A stretch of 64,000 nt of DNA from Streptomyces sp. CCM_MD2014 (GTDB taxonomy: Bacteria; Actinomycetota; Actinomycetes; Streptomycetales; Streptomycetaceae): positions 7,316,001-7,380,000 of the forward strand of contig NZ_CP009754.1 of the NCBI RefSeq assembly GCF_000772045.1. The letters run 5' to 3'. Positions 48,256 through 60,341 of the stretch are shown here, one piece after another. The notes below the pieces were generated by a model. That model ran no database searches and was not told the DNA's origin. It was given only the letters and a program-made list of their open reading frames with translations. A program made the position numbers and the translations under genes. The stretch's first letter is position 1. Every line of letters begins with the position of its first letter.

Positions 48256-49581
48256 TCACTCCCGGCCGACCGGGTCACCCTGCGGCAGGTGTGCCGCGGA
48301 CCGGGCGGAGGGGTCCAGGCGGGCCGTGACGACCAGGGTCCCCTCCTCGATCTGGTAGTCGAGGGGGAGACCCAGGCCGCGCATCGCGGCGACCATGCCG
48401 GTGTTGGACGCCTGCGTCACCGCGTACACGCTCTCGCACCCCGTCTCCGCCGCCATCGCGACGAGCCGGCCCAGGAGTTCGCCACCGATGCCGCGACGCT
48501 GCCACGCGTCCTCGACGAGCAGTGCGACCTCCGTCTCGTCCCCGTCCCACAGCAGGTGTCCGAGCCCCACGATCCGCCCGGAGGCGGTCTGCACGGCGAG
48601 GGTGCGGCCGAAGCGCGGGCTCAGCAGGTGGCCGAGATACCGGTCGGCGTCCCGGACCGGGCCGTGATAGCGCAGCCCGAGTGTCCGTGCCGAGCAGCGC
48701 TCGTGCATCGCCTTGGCGGCCGGGACGTCACGCGTGTCGGCCCGGCGGACCGTGATGTCGCTCCCCTCGGGAAGCGTCAGCACGTCGCGGCCGCGCGGGA
48801 TCCGCGGACCGAGCCGGGCGTCCAGCTCGACCAGGGCCCGCGCCCGCGCGAACTCGGCCGGGGTGAACGGCAGATGGGGACGCTCCACGCTGATGGCCCC
48901 GCCCTCCGGGGCGCGCAGGCGCAGCACGGTGTCCTCCAGCGCGCCCTCCGGAGGCACGGTCTCGGCGACCTCGGCCCCGGCGGTGGCGGGCAGGGACCGG
49001 ATGGTGCACCTGCCCAGCAACTGCCTCAACGCCAGCGGCAGCTCGGCGGCGTCCAAGGCCGTGCGGGTGGCCAGGCCCAGCACCCGGGTCGGCGCGTCCA
49101 CCAGGTCGTGGGCGTCCGCACGCTCCGTCCAGGTCCGCGCACCGCCCGCCGCCGTCACCACGTCGACCAGCTCGGTCCCGCTCAGCTCACCCGGGGCGCG
49201 GAGCAGGAACTCGTCCACCGTGCCCTCGGCCAGTGGGTGCGTCTGCAGACTCAGGATGTCGATCCGCCCCTCGGCGAGGGCCGCGCACAGCACGGCCAGC
49301 GATCCCGGCTCGTCCCGCACCGTCGTCCGCATCCGCCACAACGCGCTCCCGCCGCCCTCCCGTTCGGTCCGCCCGGGCCCGGCCGGCCGCTCGTCGGTCG
49401 GCGGCCGGGCGCCGGTATCGTCCGCGGGCGGCGCGTGCCCGTGGCGTCGTGACCACCGGGTGCGGAGGCCCGCCGTGACGATCAGTGCCGCCACCGAGGC
49501 CAGCACCATGGCGGGCACCGCGGTGCCGTGTTCGGCGAGGTGTGCCACGGCATCCGTCACATCAGACATGTCTCGACTCAT
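48256..49581 (-). CDS. membrane-anchored ACT-GNAT fusion protein
   Basis: A 441-residue protein with one N-terminal membrane helix (about 22-40, AMVLASVAALIVTAGL). An ACT-like domain (about 85-160; RDEPGSLAVLCAALAEGRIDILSLQTHPL) precedes a C-terminal GNAT acetyltransferase domain (about 285-430) with the acetyl-CoA loop QRRGIGGELLGRLV. This combination suggests a small-molecule-gated acetyltransferase. The start could also be ATG 49569. It is convergent with the PLP lyase gene, with 16 bases between. The acetylated target is unknown. Confidence 0.82.
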   Translation of the reverse strand: MSRDMSDVTDAVAHLAEHGTAVPAMVLASVAALIVTAGLRTRWSRRHGHAPPADDTGARPPTDERPAGPGRTEREGGGSALWRMRTTVRDEPGSLAVLCAALAEGRIDILSLQTHPLAEGTVDEFLLRAPGELSGTELVDVVTAAGGARTWTERADAHDLVDAPTRVLGLATRTALDAAELPLALRQLLGRCTIRSLPATAGAEVAETVPPEGALEDTVLRLRAPEGGAISVERPHLPFTPAEFARARALVELDARLGPRIPRGRDVLTLPEGSDITVRRADTRDVPAAKAMHERCSARTLGLRYHGPVRDADRYLGHLLSPRFGRTLAVQTASGRIVGLGHLLWDGDETEVALLVEDAWQRRGIGGELLGRLVAMAAETGCESVYAVTQASNTGMVAAMRGLGLPLDYQIEEGTLVVTARLDPSARSAAHLPQGDPVGRE

Positions 49582-49684
49582 GCACTCACTGTGAGGGAAC
49601 GGTGTTGCGTGATCGCGAACGCTCTGTGACCGCTGGGTAAAGAAGGCTTCTGGGCCGTTTTCCACCCTTTCGGGCAGGCCGGGG

Positions 49685-52443
<2,759 letters not shown>

Positions 52444-52447
<4 letters not shown>

Positions 52448-53847
52448 CGCGAGCCCCCGTCGATCCGAACCGTCCCCTGCGCCCCGTCGGCTCCCCGCCG
52501 TACCATCCGCACCGCCAGCGCGTGCTTGCACGGACCGCGTCCGCCCCGGTACTTGGCCCACCACAGGCAGCTGCACGAGAGCACCCCCGCCTCCTCGCGC
52601 ACCCGGTGCACATGACCGTCGTCGGCCGTGACCGCCGCGACCGGGCCGTCCAGAGCGACCGCGCCCGCCGCCACCAGGGCGCGGGCCGAACGCAGCCGGG
52701 GATTGTGGCGCTCCACGCGCTCCGCGTCGTACGGCAGCTCCCGGTGGAAGTAGGCCGCCTCCGCCGTGTCGTACCCGACGCGCCCGGACGTGCCCAGGCG
52801 GACCAGCGCCGCGCGCACCCGCTCCGCGGTCAGTCCCGAGGCGGCGGCCAGGTCGGCGATGTCGATCCGCGGCTCCCAGGCGAGGAGCACCGAGACCAGT
52901 TCCGCGTCCGCCGCGGCCTCGTCGGTGGCGAGCGCGTCCAGGACACCGCCCTCGCCGGAGAACCCGCGTGCGGCGTCGGGGGACAGGGTGAGGGTGAGGC
53001 GCATGCCCGGCATGAGAACCTCCCAGGCGGAGGCCGTGGCGGCGGCGCCCGAGGCGACCGCGGGCCCGTAGACCCGCAGCGCCGTGGCGTGCCGCAGCAC
53101 GCGGCGCAGGGCGGCCAACCGCTCCGGACCGGGCAGGCACACCGCGCCGGGCACCGCACGCGTCGTCGGCCGCAGCGAACGCCCGGAGGGCACCACCCAC
53201 CGGAGTCCGGCCGCCCCGCTCCTGCCGCCGCGGGGCAGCGCCCGCAGGAAACGCACCGCCTCGGCCGCGTCCATTTCGGCCCGCAGGTCGAAGCCGGCCG
53301 CTATGACCTGGGCCTCGGCGAATCCGCGCAGCCACCGGTCGGGCAGCGGCACCTTCTTCTCCACCACCGGACCGTCCAGCGTGGTCACGGCCAGCTCCTC
53401 GGGGCCCACCCGCAGGTGCAGCGGATCGTCGGCGCCGATCCGCGACAGGGCTTCGCGCAACGGGTCGTTGACGTCGACGTTCGTCGTGCCGTGCCCGACC
53501 TCGCCGCCGTCGAGGCCCGCCTCCAGCACGTCCAGACGGGCGTAAACCCCGCCGCAGCCGGAGAAGGACTCGAAACGGAGCCGGTCGCCGCTGCCCGTCA
53601 CCACCGGGTCGAGAGAGGCGCGCAACTGCGGCTGGTAGTACCGGGCGGCCGCCACGTCGGCCACCGCGAGCAGGCCCGCGGACGCCTTCCGGGGCGATGT
53701 CAGAAACCCCGCGAAGAACCGCGGATGGTCCACGGCACCGGCGGGCGTCGCCCCCTGGGAGGTCTCCAGTCCCAGGCACTGTCCGCCCGCCGCGGATTCC
53801 AGTACGGAGGGTCGTCGATAGGCCACGGCCTGCAAAGATCGCGTCAT
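52444..53847 (-). CDS. SWIM zinc-finger domain protein
   Basis: A 467-residue protein whose C-terminus holds the SWIM motif CxC...CxH (C425, C427, C440, H442; CSCLWWAKYRGGRGPCKHA). SWIM fingers bind zinc and mediate DNA or protein contacts. The N-terminal 400 residues (MTRSLQAVAYRRPSVLES onward) are typical of actinobacterial SWIM proteins and contain a winged-helix-like section (IDIADLAAASGLTAERVRAALVRLGTSGRVGYD). It forms a coupled operon with the DUF6493-type gene. The biological role is unknown. Confidence 0.88.
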
Positions 53848-54002
53848 GGAAAAACCGTAGAGGCGCCCACTGACAATCGCTCCGGCCTGCGGAAACGGCC
53901 GCGAAGGCGGGGAAGTCGAATCGCGCGTCGCGCGAGGGGGCAGGGCGGGCCGCGCACCGGGGGATGACGCCGGTGCGCGGCCCACCGACAGGCTATACGG
54001 GA

Positions 54003-55589
54003 CTACTGGCCGACCCGGCCCGGCCGCAGCACCTTCGTGAACAGCACCGTGCCGTCCTGCTCGCGCAGCCGCACCGTCATCTCGGCGCTGTCGCCGTCGA
54101 TGTCGACCTCGCCGAAGAACTGGTATCCGCCCGCGGGCGAGACGTTCGACGCCGTCGGCGCCTTCACGAAGACCCGTTCGGGACCGAAGGTTCCGTCCAG
54201 CTCGCTGGCCGGGAACGCGCCCGCGTTGAGCGGCCCGGACACGAACTCCCAGAACGGTTCGAAGTCGTCGAACGCGGCCCGCGACGGCTGGTAGTGCTGG
54301 GCCGAGGTGTGGTGCACGTCGGCCGTCAGCCACACCGTGCCGGTGATCCGGCGGTGCTTGACGAAGCGCAGCAGCTCGGCGATCTGGAGCTCGCGCCCCA
54401 GAGGTGCGCCGGGATCCCCCTGTGCGATCGCCTCGATGTTGGGTGCGCCCTCGGTCGCGTCCGGCACGACGAGCCCGATGGGCATGTCCGCCGCGATCAC
54501 CTTCCACACCGCGCGGGACCGGGCCAGCTCCCGCTTGAGCCACTCCAACTGCTCGCGGCCCAGGATGCCCTGCGGGTCCACGGTCTGGCCGCCGGGGGAG
54601 TTGGCGTTGCGGTACGTCCGCATGTCCAGCACGAACACGTCGAGGAGCGGGCCCTGGCGCAGCACCCGGTGCACACGCCCCTCGCGCGCGCCGGGGCGCA
54701 GGGTGGAGACCGGGAAGTACTCGGCGAACGCGCGCCGGGCGCGGGCGGCCAGGACGTCGACGCTCTTCTCGGTGTAGCGGTCGTCCGTGGCCGCGATCAC
54801 CTGCCCCGGGTACCAGTTGTTGCGGACCTCGTGGTCGTCCCACTGGACGATCGACGGAACCCGGGCGTTGAAGCGCCGCAGGTTCTCGTCGAGCAGGTTG
54901 TAGCGGAAGTTGCCCCGGAACTCGGCGAGCGTCTCGGCGACCTTGGACTTCTCCTCGGTCGTGATGTTCCGCCAGGTGCCGCCGTCGGGCAGGGCGGCCG
55001 TCTCCGGGATGGGGCCGTCGGCGTAGATGTTGTCCCCGCTGCACAGGAAGAAGTCGGGGTCCAGGGCGCCCATGGCGTCGTAGATGCGGTAGCCGCCGAG
55101 GTCGGGGTTGATGCCCCAGCCCTGGCCCGCGAGATCGCCGGACCACACGAACCGCACGCCGTCGCGCCGGCGGACCGGCACGGTGCGGAAGGTGCCGGTG
55201 ACCGGCTCGCCGGTGCGGCGCGGATCGTCCGGGTCGGCCAGGAGCACCCGGTAGTGGATCTGCTCGCCCGGCGGCAGCCCGCGCAGCCGGGTGGTGCCGG
55301 TGAAGTCGGTGTCGCCTCCGAGCAGCGGGCCGTGCCACCGGTGCGGGCGGCGGAACGACTCGGTCGCGGACGTCTCGACGATCATCCGGGCCGGCCGGTC
55401 GGACCGCACCCACACCAGACCGGAGTGGGAGGTCACGTCTCCCGTCTGCACGCCCCAGCCCGCCCCCGGCCGCCCCGAACGGGCGAACGCCGGCGCCGCC
55501 CCGAGGGCGGTGGGCAGGGTCAGGGCCGCCGACGCGGCGAGCGAACCGCGCAGCACGCTGCGGCGGCCGGGCAACGGACGTGGTGACAT
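54003..55589 (-). CDS. phoD: PhoD-type alkaline phosphatase/phosphodiesterase
   Basis: A 528-residue exported enzyme. A Tat signal is evident (RRSVLRG then a hydrophobic stretch ending APAFA, about residues 9-38). A PhoD_N domain is followed by the metallophosphoesterase domain with SGDLAGQGWG, CSGDNIYADGPI, VQWDDHEVRNNW, DMRTYRN and LTADVHHTSAQ. It releases phosphate from phosphodiesters outside the cell. The ATG at 55589 has GGAGG upstream. A GTTCACC-like PHO-box half lies upstream. Confidence 0.94.
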   Translation of the reverse strand: MSPRPLPGRRSVLRGSLAASAALTLPTALGAAPAFARSGRPGAGWGVQTGDVTSHSGLVWVRSDRPARMIVETSATESFRRPHRWHGPLLGGDTDFTGTTRLRGLPPGEQIHYRVLLADPDDPRRTGEPVTGTFRTVPVRRRDGVRFVWSGDLAGQGWGINPDLGGYRIYDAMGALDPDFFLCSGDNIYADGPIPETAALPDGGTWRNITTEEKSKVAETLAEFRGNFRYNLLDENLRRFNARVPSIVQWDDHEVRNNWYPGQVIAATDDRYTEKSVDVLAARARRAFAEYFPVSTLRPGAREGRVHRVLRQGPLLDVFVLDMRTYRNANSPGGQTVDPQGILGREQLEWLKRELARSRAVWKVIAADMPIGLVVPDATEGAPNIEAIAQGDPGAPLGRELQIAELLRFVKHRRITGTVWLTADVHHTSAQHYQPSRAAFDDFEPFWEFVSGPLNAGAFPASELDGTFGPERVFVKAPTASNVSPAGGYQFFGEVDIDGDSAEMTVRLREQDGTVLFTKVLRPGRVGQ

Positions 55590-55695
55590 GGAGGCGCCTC
55601 CAGGGGACGGGATCCGGCCCGTTGCCGGGGTGCGTTCGGGCCAATGGTGCAGAGCCAGACCTACTGGCACGGCGCGGCGCCCACGGAAATTCCGG

Positions 55696-55702
55696 GTGAA
55701 CA
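55696..55702 (-). promoter_or_regulatory. possible PHO-box unit upstream of phoD
   Basis: The minus strand reads GTTCACC, the core of the PhoP-binding direct repeat in Streptomyces, about 107 bases upstream of the phoD start. Only one clear unit is visible; the neighbouring 11-base unit is degenerate. The call rests mainly on the identity of the downstream gene. Confidence 0.3.
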
Positions 55703-55769
55703 ACCCGGACGAGCGAGCGACGCACGTCCCGTGGGCCTGTGCACCCGCGCGCGAGGCTGGCGCGCCGCG

Positions 55770-57167
55770 TCACACGGCCTGCGCCATCCTCGCCACCCCC
55801 GCCCGGATCCGTCCCGGGGTCACATGCGCGTAGCCGAGAACCAGCCGCACCTCCCTCGCAGGCGCTGCGGCCGCCCCGCCGTGCCCGTAGGCCGTCAGCG
55901 GGCGCACCGCGACGCCCGCCTCCCTCACGCGCGCGAGGAAGCGCTCCTCGGGACCGTGCCGCCCGGGAAGCGTGGCGATCGCGTGCAGGCCGGCCGCGAT
56001 GCCGGTGACCCGCGCGCCGGGGAAGTGCTCGGCCAGCGCCGCGACCAGGGTGTCGCGGCGCTCCCGGTAGGCGCGCTGGCAGACGCGGAGCTGGCGGTCG
56101 TAGTCGCCGTGCTCGACGAAGCGGGCGAAGAGCGCCTGGTCGAGGGCGGGGTGTCCCAGGTCGGTGGTGCGCTTGCGCTCGACGACGTCGTCCGCCAGCC
56201 AGTCCGGCACCAGCAGCCAGCCCAGCCGCAGCCCCGGGGCGAGGGACTTGCTCACCGAGCCTGTGTACGCGACGCGTTCCGGATCGAGCCCCTGGAGCGC
56301 GCCCACGGGGGCACGGTCGTAGCGGAAGTCGCCGTCGTAGTCGTCCTCCAGGACGAGGCCGTCCACGGACCGTGCCCAGGTGAGCAGTTCGGCACGGCGC
56401 CGGGCCGAGTAGGCGATCCCGGTGGGGAACTGGTGGGCCGGTGTCGTCACCACGACGCGTACGCCCGAGGCGCGCAGCGGGCCCAGGGCGAGTCCCTCGC
56501 CGTCCAGGGGCAGGGGCACGGTGCCGACACCCGCCGAGGCGTACAGCGCGCTGTGCTGAGGGCTGCCCGGGTCCTCGACACCCGCGGTGTGCATCCCGCG
56601 CGCGTGGAGCACGCCCGCCAGCAGCGCGGTCGCCTGCGCCACCCCGGAGACGACCACGATCCGCTCGGGGTCCGCCACCACGCCCCGGCGCCGCGCGAGC
56701 AGCTCGGCCAGGGCGCTCCGCAGCCGGGGCAGCCCCCGCGGATCGGGATAACCGAGACTCTCGTGCGGCAGGTCCGTCAGCACGCTCCGCTGCGCCGCGG
56801 CCCACGCCGAGCGGGGGAACAGCGACAGGTCCGGCGTCCCGGGCACGAAGTCCGCAAGGTCGCCGGAGGAGCGCGGCGCGAGATCACGCGCGCGTGGACG
56901 TGGGGCTCGCACCGCGTCGCCCACCCAAGTGCCGGCGCCCCGCCCACTGCGCAGATAGCCCTCGGCCGTCAGCTGCTCGTACGCATCCGTGACCAGTCCT
57001 CGCGACACGCCGAGGTCGGCCGCGAGGTCCCGGCTCGACGGCAGGCGCGTGCCGGCGGTGAGCCGGCCCGAGCGGACCGCGTCCCGCAGCGCCTCCTGCA
57101 GTGCGCGCCCACGCGCGCGTGCCGGTGCCGACGCGGCGGGCAGCAGCAACTCCCACGCTGACGTCAT
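55770..57167 (-). CDS. MocR/PdxR-type GntR-aminotransferase regulator
   Basis: A 465-residue fusion. Residues 20-80 form a GntR winged helix (GTRLPSSRDLAADLGVSRGLVTDAYEQLTAEGYL). Residues 110-460 form a fold-type I aminotransferase-like sensor with YPDPRGLPRLRSALAELLARRRGV, DDYDGDFRYD and PLP-lysine motif TGSVSKSLAPGLRLGW. Such regulators bind PLP and control vitamin B6 or amino-acid genes. It is divergent from the small membrane protein at 57316, its likeliest target. Confidence 0.94.
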   Translation of the reverse strand: MTSAWELLLPAASAPARARGRALQEALRDAVRSGRLTAGTRLPSSRDLAADLGVSRGLVTDAYEQLTAEGYLRSGRGAGTWVGDAVRAPRPRARDLAPRSSGDLADFVPGTPDLSLFPRSAWAAAQRSVLTDLPHESLGYPDPRGLPRLRSALAELLARRRGVVADPERIVVVSGVAQATALLAGVLHARGMHTAGVEDPGSPQHSALYASAGVGTVPLPLDGEGLALGPLRASGVRVVVTTPAHQFPTGIAYSARRRAELLTWARSVDGLVLEDDYDGDFRYDRAPVGALQGLDPERVAYTGSVSKSLAPGLRLGWLLVPDWLADDVVERKRTTDLGHPALDQALFARFVEHGDYDRQLRVCQRAYRERRDTLVAALAEHFPGARVTGIAAGLHAIATLPGRHGPEERFLARVREAGVAVRPLTAYGHGGAAAAPAREVRLVLGYAHVTPGRIRAGVARMAQAV

Positions 57168-57315
57168 GTAATGAGCCCCCCGAGGATCACACGTCCCAAT
57201 CGCCCCCATTTTACGAGGGGTTGGACGTGCTGGTGCGTAAACCGGAGTGACAGACCACAGCGAGGGGGCAGGCTGATGCCGGGCCCCGGATCGTACGCGC
57301 AATTCAGGAGCGCCC

Positions 57316-57840
57316 GTGGACGCGAAGAACCGTTTCGAGACGAAGGTCACCTTCGCTCTCTCCCGACTCGAATGGCTGGGCTTTCTCGCCGTATCGCTCG
57401 TGCTCGCGGTCCAGCACCGTACGGAAATCCGCTGGGGCGTTTTCGTGCTGCTGTTCACCCTGATCGACGCCATCGGATACGTTCCCGGGGCGATCGCCTG
57501 CCGACGGCGCCCGGACCGGCCGGTTCCGCGTGGCTACTACGTGGCCTACAACACGATGCACAGCCTGGTCACGGCCGGTGTCCTGGCCGGAGCGTGGGCG
57601 CTGTTCGTCCGGCCGGAGTGGGCACTGCTGGCCCTTCCGATCCACCTCATGGGCGACCGGGCGCTGTTCGGGAACTCCCTGAAACCCTTCGGTGTCGCCT
57701 TCGAACCGCAAACCAACCCGGCGTTCCGGTTGTTCGAGCAGAAGTATGAGCCCGGGCGGGATCGTCGCGGCCCCCGTGTGCCCGGTGCGAGGGGTGCGGC
57801 ACGGAATTCCGTGGAGGGTACCGATGCCGTCCGTACTTGA
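57316..57840 (+). CDS. small polytopic membrane protein (174 aa)
   Basis: A 174-residue protein with about four hydrophobic segments (WLGFLAVSLVLAV; WGVFVLLFTLIDAIGYVPGAI; HSLVTAGVLAGAWALFV; WALLALPIHLMGDRALFG). A cytoplasmic tail contains FGVAFEPQTNPAFRLFEQKYE. I recall similar uncharacterised proteins beside DUF2156 genes. GTG 57316 follows AGGAG. Its end overlaps the DUF2156 start by 17 bases, so the two are coupled. The function is unknown. Confidence 0.8.
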   Translation: MDAKNRFETKVTFALSRLEWLGFLAVSLVLAVQHRTEIRWGVFVLLFTLIDAIGYVPGAIACRRRPDRPVPRGYYVAYNTMHSLVTAGVLAGAWALFVRPEWALLALPIHLMGDRALFGNSLKPFGVAFEPQTNPAFRLFEQKYEPGRDRRGPRVPGARGAARNSVEGTDAVRT

Positions 57841-58786
57841 CACGCTCACCGCGCACAGTGACAACCCCAGTTCCTTTCTCGCCCTCAACAGCGGAAACTC
57901 GTACTTCCAGGACGACCGGTTCGACGGCGCCTGCGCCTACCGCACTTCGGGCCGCTACGTCCTCCAATTCGGCGGCCCCTTCACCGCACCCGAGCACCGC
58001 GCGCGGCTGCTGGAGGCCTTCGCCGCCCACGCCGGACGCCGCCTGGTCGCCGTACAGCTGCAACGGGCGGACGCCGAGCTGTACGCGGCACACGGCTTCA
58101 CGGTCAACCAGATCGGCGCCTCGTACGCCGTGGACCTGAGCCGCTTCACGCTGCGCGGCTCGCGGTTCGTGCGTCTGCGGAACAAGATCTCGCGCGCCCG
58201 GCGGGCCGGTCTGGAAGTCGAGGAGGTGCGGGACGGCGACGACTGCGCCGAACTCGACCGCATCGACCGGCGCTGGCTGCGGGACAAGGGGCGGCACGTC
58301 AAGGAGCTGCGGTTCCTGGTCGGCCAGCGGACCGGCAGCCTGCAACGGCACCGGCGTCTGTTCGCCGGCCGGATCGACGGCGAGGTGGTCGGGTACGTGA
58401 ACTACTCGCCGGTCTACGGCAGCCGCCCCGGCATGCTGCACGACCTCAGCCGTCGCCGCCCCGACGCGCCGCCCGGCGTGATGGAGGCGCTCAACGCCAC
58501 CGTCATGGAACGGCTCACCGCCGAAGGGGCCGGCTGGCTGCACTTCGGGTTCACCCCGTTCACCGGACTCGACCCGAGCCACGAACTGCCGGGCGCCAGC
58601 AGCCTCTTCAGCCGCTTCGCCCGCCTGCTCGCCGAGCACGGCGAGGCGATCTACCCGGCGGCCTCCCAGCTCGAGTACAAGCAGAAGTGGGCTCCGCACG
58701 CGGTGCTCCCGGAGTACATCGCCTTCCGCGGCCGGCCCCGCCCCGGCGCCGTCTGGCAACTGCTGCGCGCCACCAACGCCGTGTGA
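57824..58786 (+). CDS. DUF2156 / GNAT-fold lysyltransferase-like protein
   Basis: A 320-residue protein of the DUF2156 family, the tandem-GNAT fold of phosphatidylglycerol lysyltransferase (MprF) catalytic domains. Visible features are the acyl-transfer-type core LRNKISRARRAGLEVEEV, RWLRDKGRHVKELRFLVG, GYVNYSPVYGSRPGMLHDLSRR, and the closing LHFGFTPFTGLD plus QLEYKQKWAPH. It has no membrane domain of its own; the overlapping upstream membrane protein may serve as its anchor. The start ATG 57824 has GGAGGG. It heads the biosynthetic-looking gene set. Confidence 0.85.
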   Translation: MPSVLDTLTAHSDNPSSFLALNSGNSYFQDDRFDGACAYRTSGRYVLQFGGPFTAPEHRARLLEAFAAHAGRRLVAVQLQRADAELYAAHGFTVNQIGASYAVDLSRFTLRGSRFVRLRNKISRARRAGLEVEEVRDGDDCAELDRIDRRWLRDKGRHVKELRFLVGQRTGSLQRHRRLFAGRIDGEVVGYVNYSPVYGSRPGMLHDLSRRRPDAPPGVMEALNATVMERLTAEGAGWLHFGFTPFTGLDPSHELPGASSLFSRFARLLAEHGEAIYPAASQLEYKQKWAPHAVLPEYIAFRGRPRPGAVWQLLRATNAV

Positions 58787-58868
58787 GGACGGCCGCGCCG
58801 ACCGGCGTGCCCGTGCACGCCCCGCCCGCACCGCAGAGCCCTCATCCACCCAGGAGGATCGCACGCCC

Positions 58869-60002
58869 ATGAGATTCCTCGAGCGTGAACGCAACACCCT
58901 CACCAAGCTGCTGCCCGGCCTGGACCCCGCCCTGCGCGAGATCCCCCTCATGGAACTGGAGCGGCCGGGCAGCCCGGGGATCCGCCTCTTCCGGGACAGC
59001 GGCGGTCCCGGACTGCTCGTCCCCGAGTCCCACCAGGGTCGCGGCGCCACCGCGCTGGACGCGCTGCGCGTGCAGCGGGCCATCGGCAGCCGCTCGCCGT
59101 CCCTGGCCGTGGCCACCACCATGCACCACTTCTCCATGGCCACCCTGGTCGGTCTCGGCGGCCTCGGCGACGGCCTGGAATGGATGCTGATCGAGGGCGT
59201 GGCGGCCGGCAACCGCGTCATCGCCTCCGGGTTCGCGGAGGGCCGCCCCGGTGCCGGCATCCTGGACCCGTCGATGAGCGCCACCGTCACCGCCGACGGC
59301 ATCCGGATCAACGGCGTCAAACGGCCGTGCAGCCTGGCCCACTCGATGGACGTGCTCACCGCCGGCGTGGTGATCCCGCGCGAGGACGGGCAGGGCGACG
59401 AACTCGCCGTCGCCCTCGTGCCCGCCGACAGCGAGGGATTGAGCGTCAGCGGCTTCTGGTCCAGCGCCTTCCTGGCCGGCGCCGAGAGCGAACAGGTCAC
59501 GCTCACCGACGTCCTCGTCCCGCCGGAACTGGTTCTGCGCACCGCGAGCACCTCCGGCGACCGCCTCGACGAGCTCCAGACCGCCGGCCTGATCTGGTTC
59601 CAGGTGCTGATGACGGGCAGTTACCTCGGCGCCGCGTCCGCACTGGTGGAACGCGTGCTGCTGAACGAGCGGGTCCCCGAGCACGAACGCGTGCGCCTCT
59701 TCGTCGAGACCGAGGCCGCCATGGCCACGGCGGAGAGCGTCGCCCGGCGGGTGGACGCCGGGGAGCTGGACGAGTCGGCCCTCGCCCAGTCGCTGTGCGT
59801 GCGCTACGGCGTCCAGGACGCCCTCGCCCGTATCGTCCCCCGCGCGGTCGAACTGCTCGGCGGGCTGAACTTCATGACCTCCGACGAGGTGGGCCACCTG
59901 GCCGCGTGCGCCAACGGGCTGTCCCTGCACCCGCCGTCGCGCTCGCGCATGACGGGCCCGCTCGCGGCGTACCTGGCCGACGGCCCGCTCGCCATCGCCT
60001 GA
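58869..60002 (+). CDS. acyl-CoA dehydrogenase-like protein
   Basis: A 377-residue flavoprotein-type protein of the acyl-CoA dehydrogenase/oxidase superfamily. The N-terminal helical, central beta (VTADGIRINGVKRPCSLAHSMDVLTAGVVIP) and C-terminal helical layout is evident. The usual catalytic Glu region is not convincing, as in ACADs that act in secondary metabolism as N-oxidases, dehydratases or desaturases. GGAGG precedes the ATG. It lies in the right-hand co-directional set with a reductase, an aminotransferase and a cyclase-like protein. Confidence 0.82.
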   Translation: MRFLERERNTLTKLLPGLDPALREIPLMELERPGSPGIRLFRDSGGPGLLVPESHQGRGATALDALRVQRAIGSRSPSLAVATTMHHFSMATLVGLGGLGDGLEWMLIEGVAAGNRVIASGFAEGRPGAGILDPSMSATVTADGIRINGVKRPCSLAHSMDVLTAGVVIPREDGQGDELAVALVPADSEGLSVSGFWSSAFLAGAESEQVTLTDVLVPPELVLRTASTSGDRLDELQTAGLIWFQVLMTGSYLGAASALVERVLLNERVPEHERVRLFVETEAAMATAESVARRVDAGELDESALAQSLCVRYGVQDALARIVPRAVELLGGLNFMTSDEVGHLAACANGLSLHPPSRSRMTGPLAAYLADGPLAIA

Positions 60003-60341
60003 CCGCACGGGTGCCGCCGGGCGCCGTCGGCCGTCCGACGACCGGGGCCAGGGGGCCACGGGGCGCCCGCGACAGCGGCCATCGTGGCCGGCGGGCCCGT
60101 GACCCGCCGTCGCTCCCCGCCCCGAGCCCGGCCCGGCCCACCCGGGCAGCCCGACCGCCGTCCCGTCCGCCCCAGGTCCGCCGTCGTCCCGTCCGGCCCG
60201 GGCCGGACGCCGGACCGGCTCGTCCTGCCTCCCGTTCCTGTAACTGTTCCGCCGCCGTTCCGCCCGGCCCGGCCCAGCACCGGCCGCCGTCCACCGCCCC
60301 CAGGTTCCACGGCAGTCGAAACCCGTTGAGGGGAGCCCACC
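60003..60341. other. 339-base gap, probable leader/promoter
   Basis: GC-rich, Pro-codon-like sequence with many CGG/CCG runs and no recognisable protein. The Arg/Pro-only reading frames are not credible. The AT-richer patch near 60238-60254 (TGTAACTGTT) may belong to a promoter for the next gene, whose ribosome binding site is GAGGGGAG. Confidence 0.4.

Noticed and set aside
60084..60329. An 81-codon frame in the gap before the reductase gene
   Set aside because: Almost entirely Arg and Pro, no start signal, and no family; typical of non-coding GC-rich DNA.
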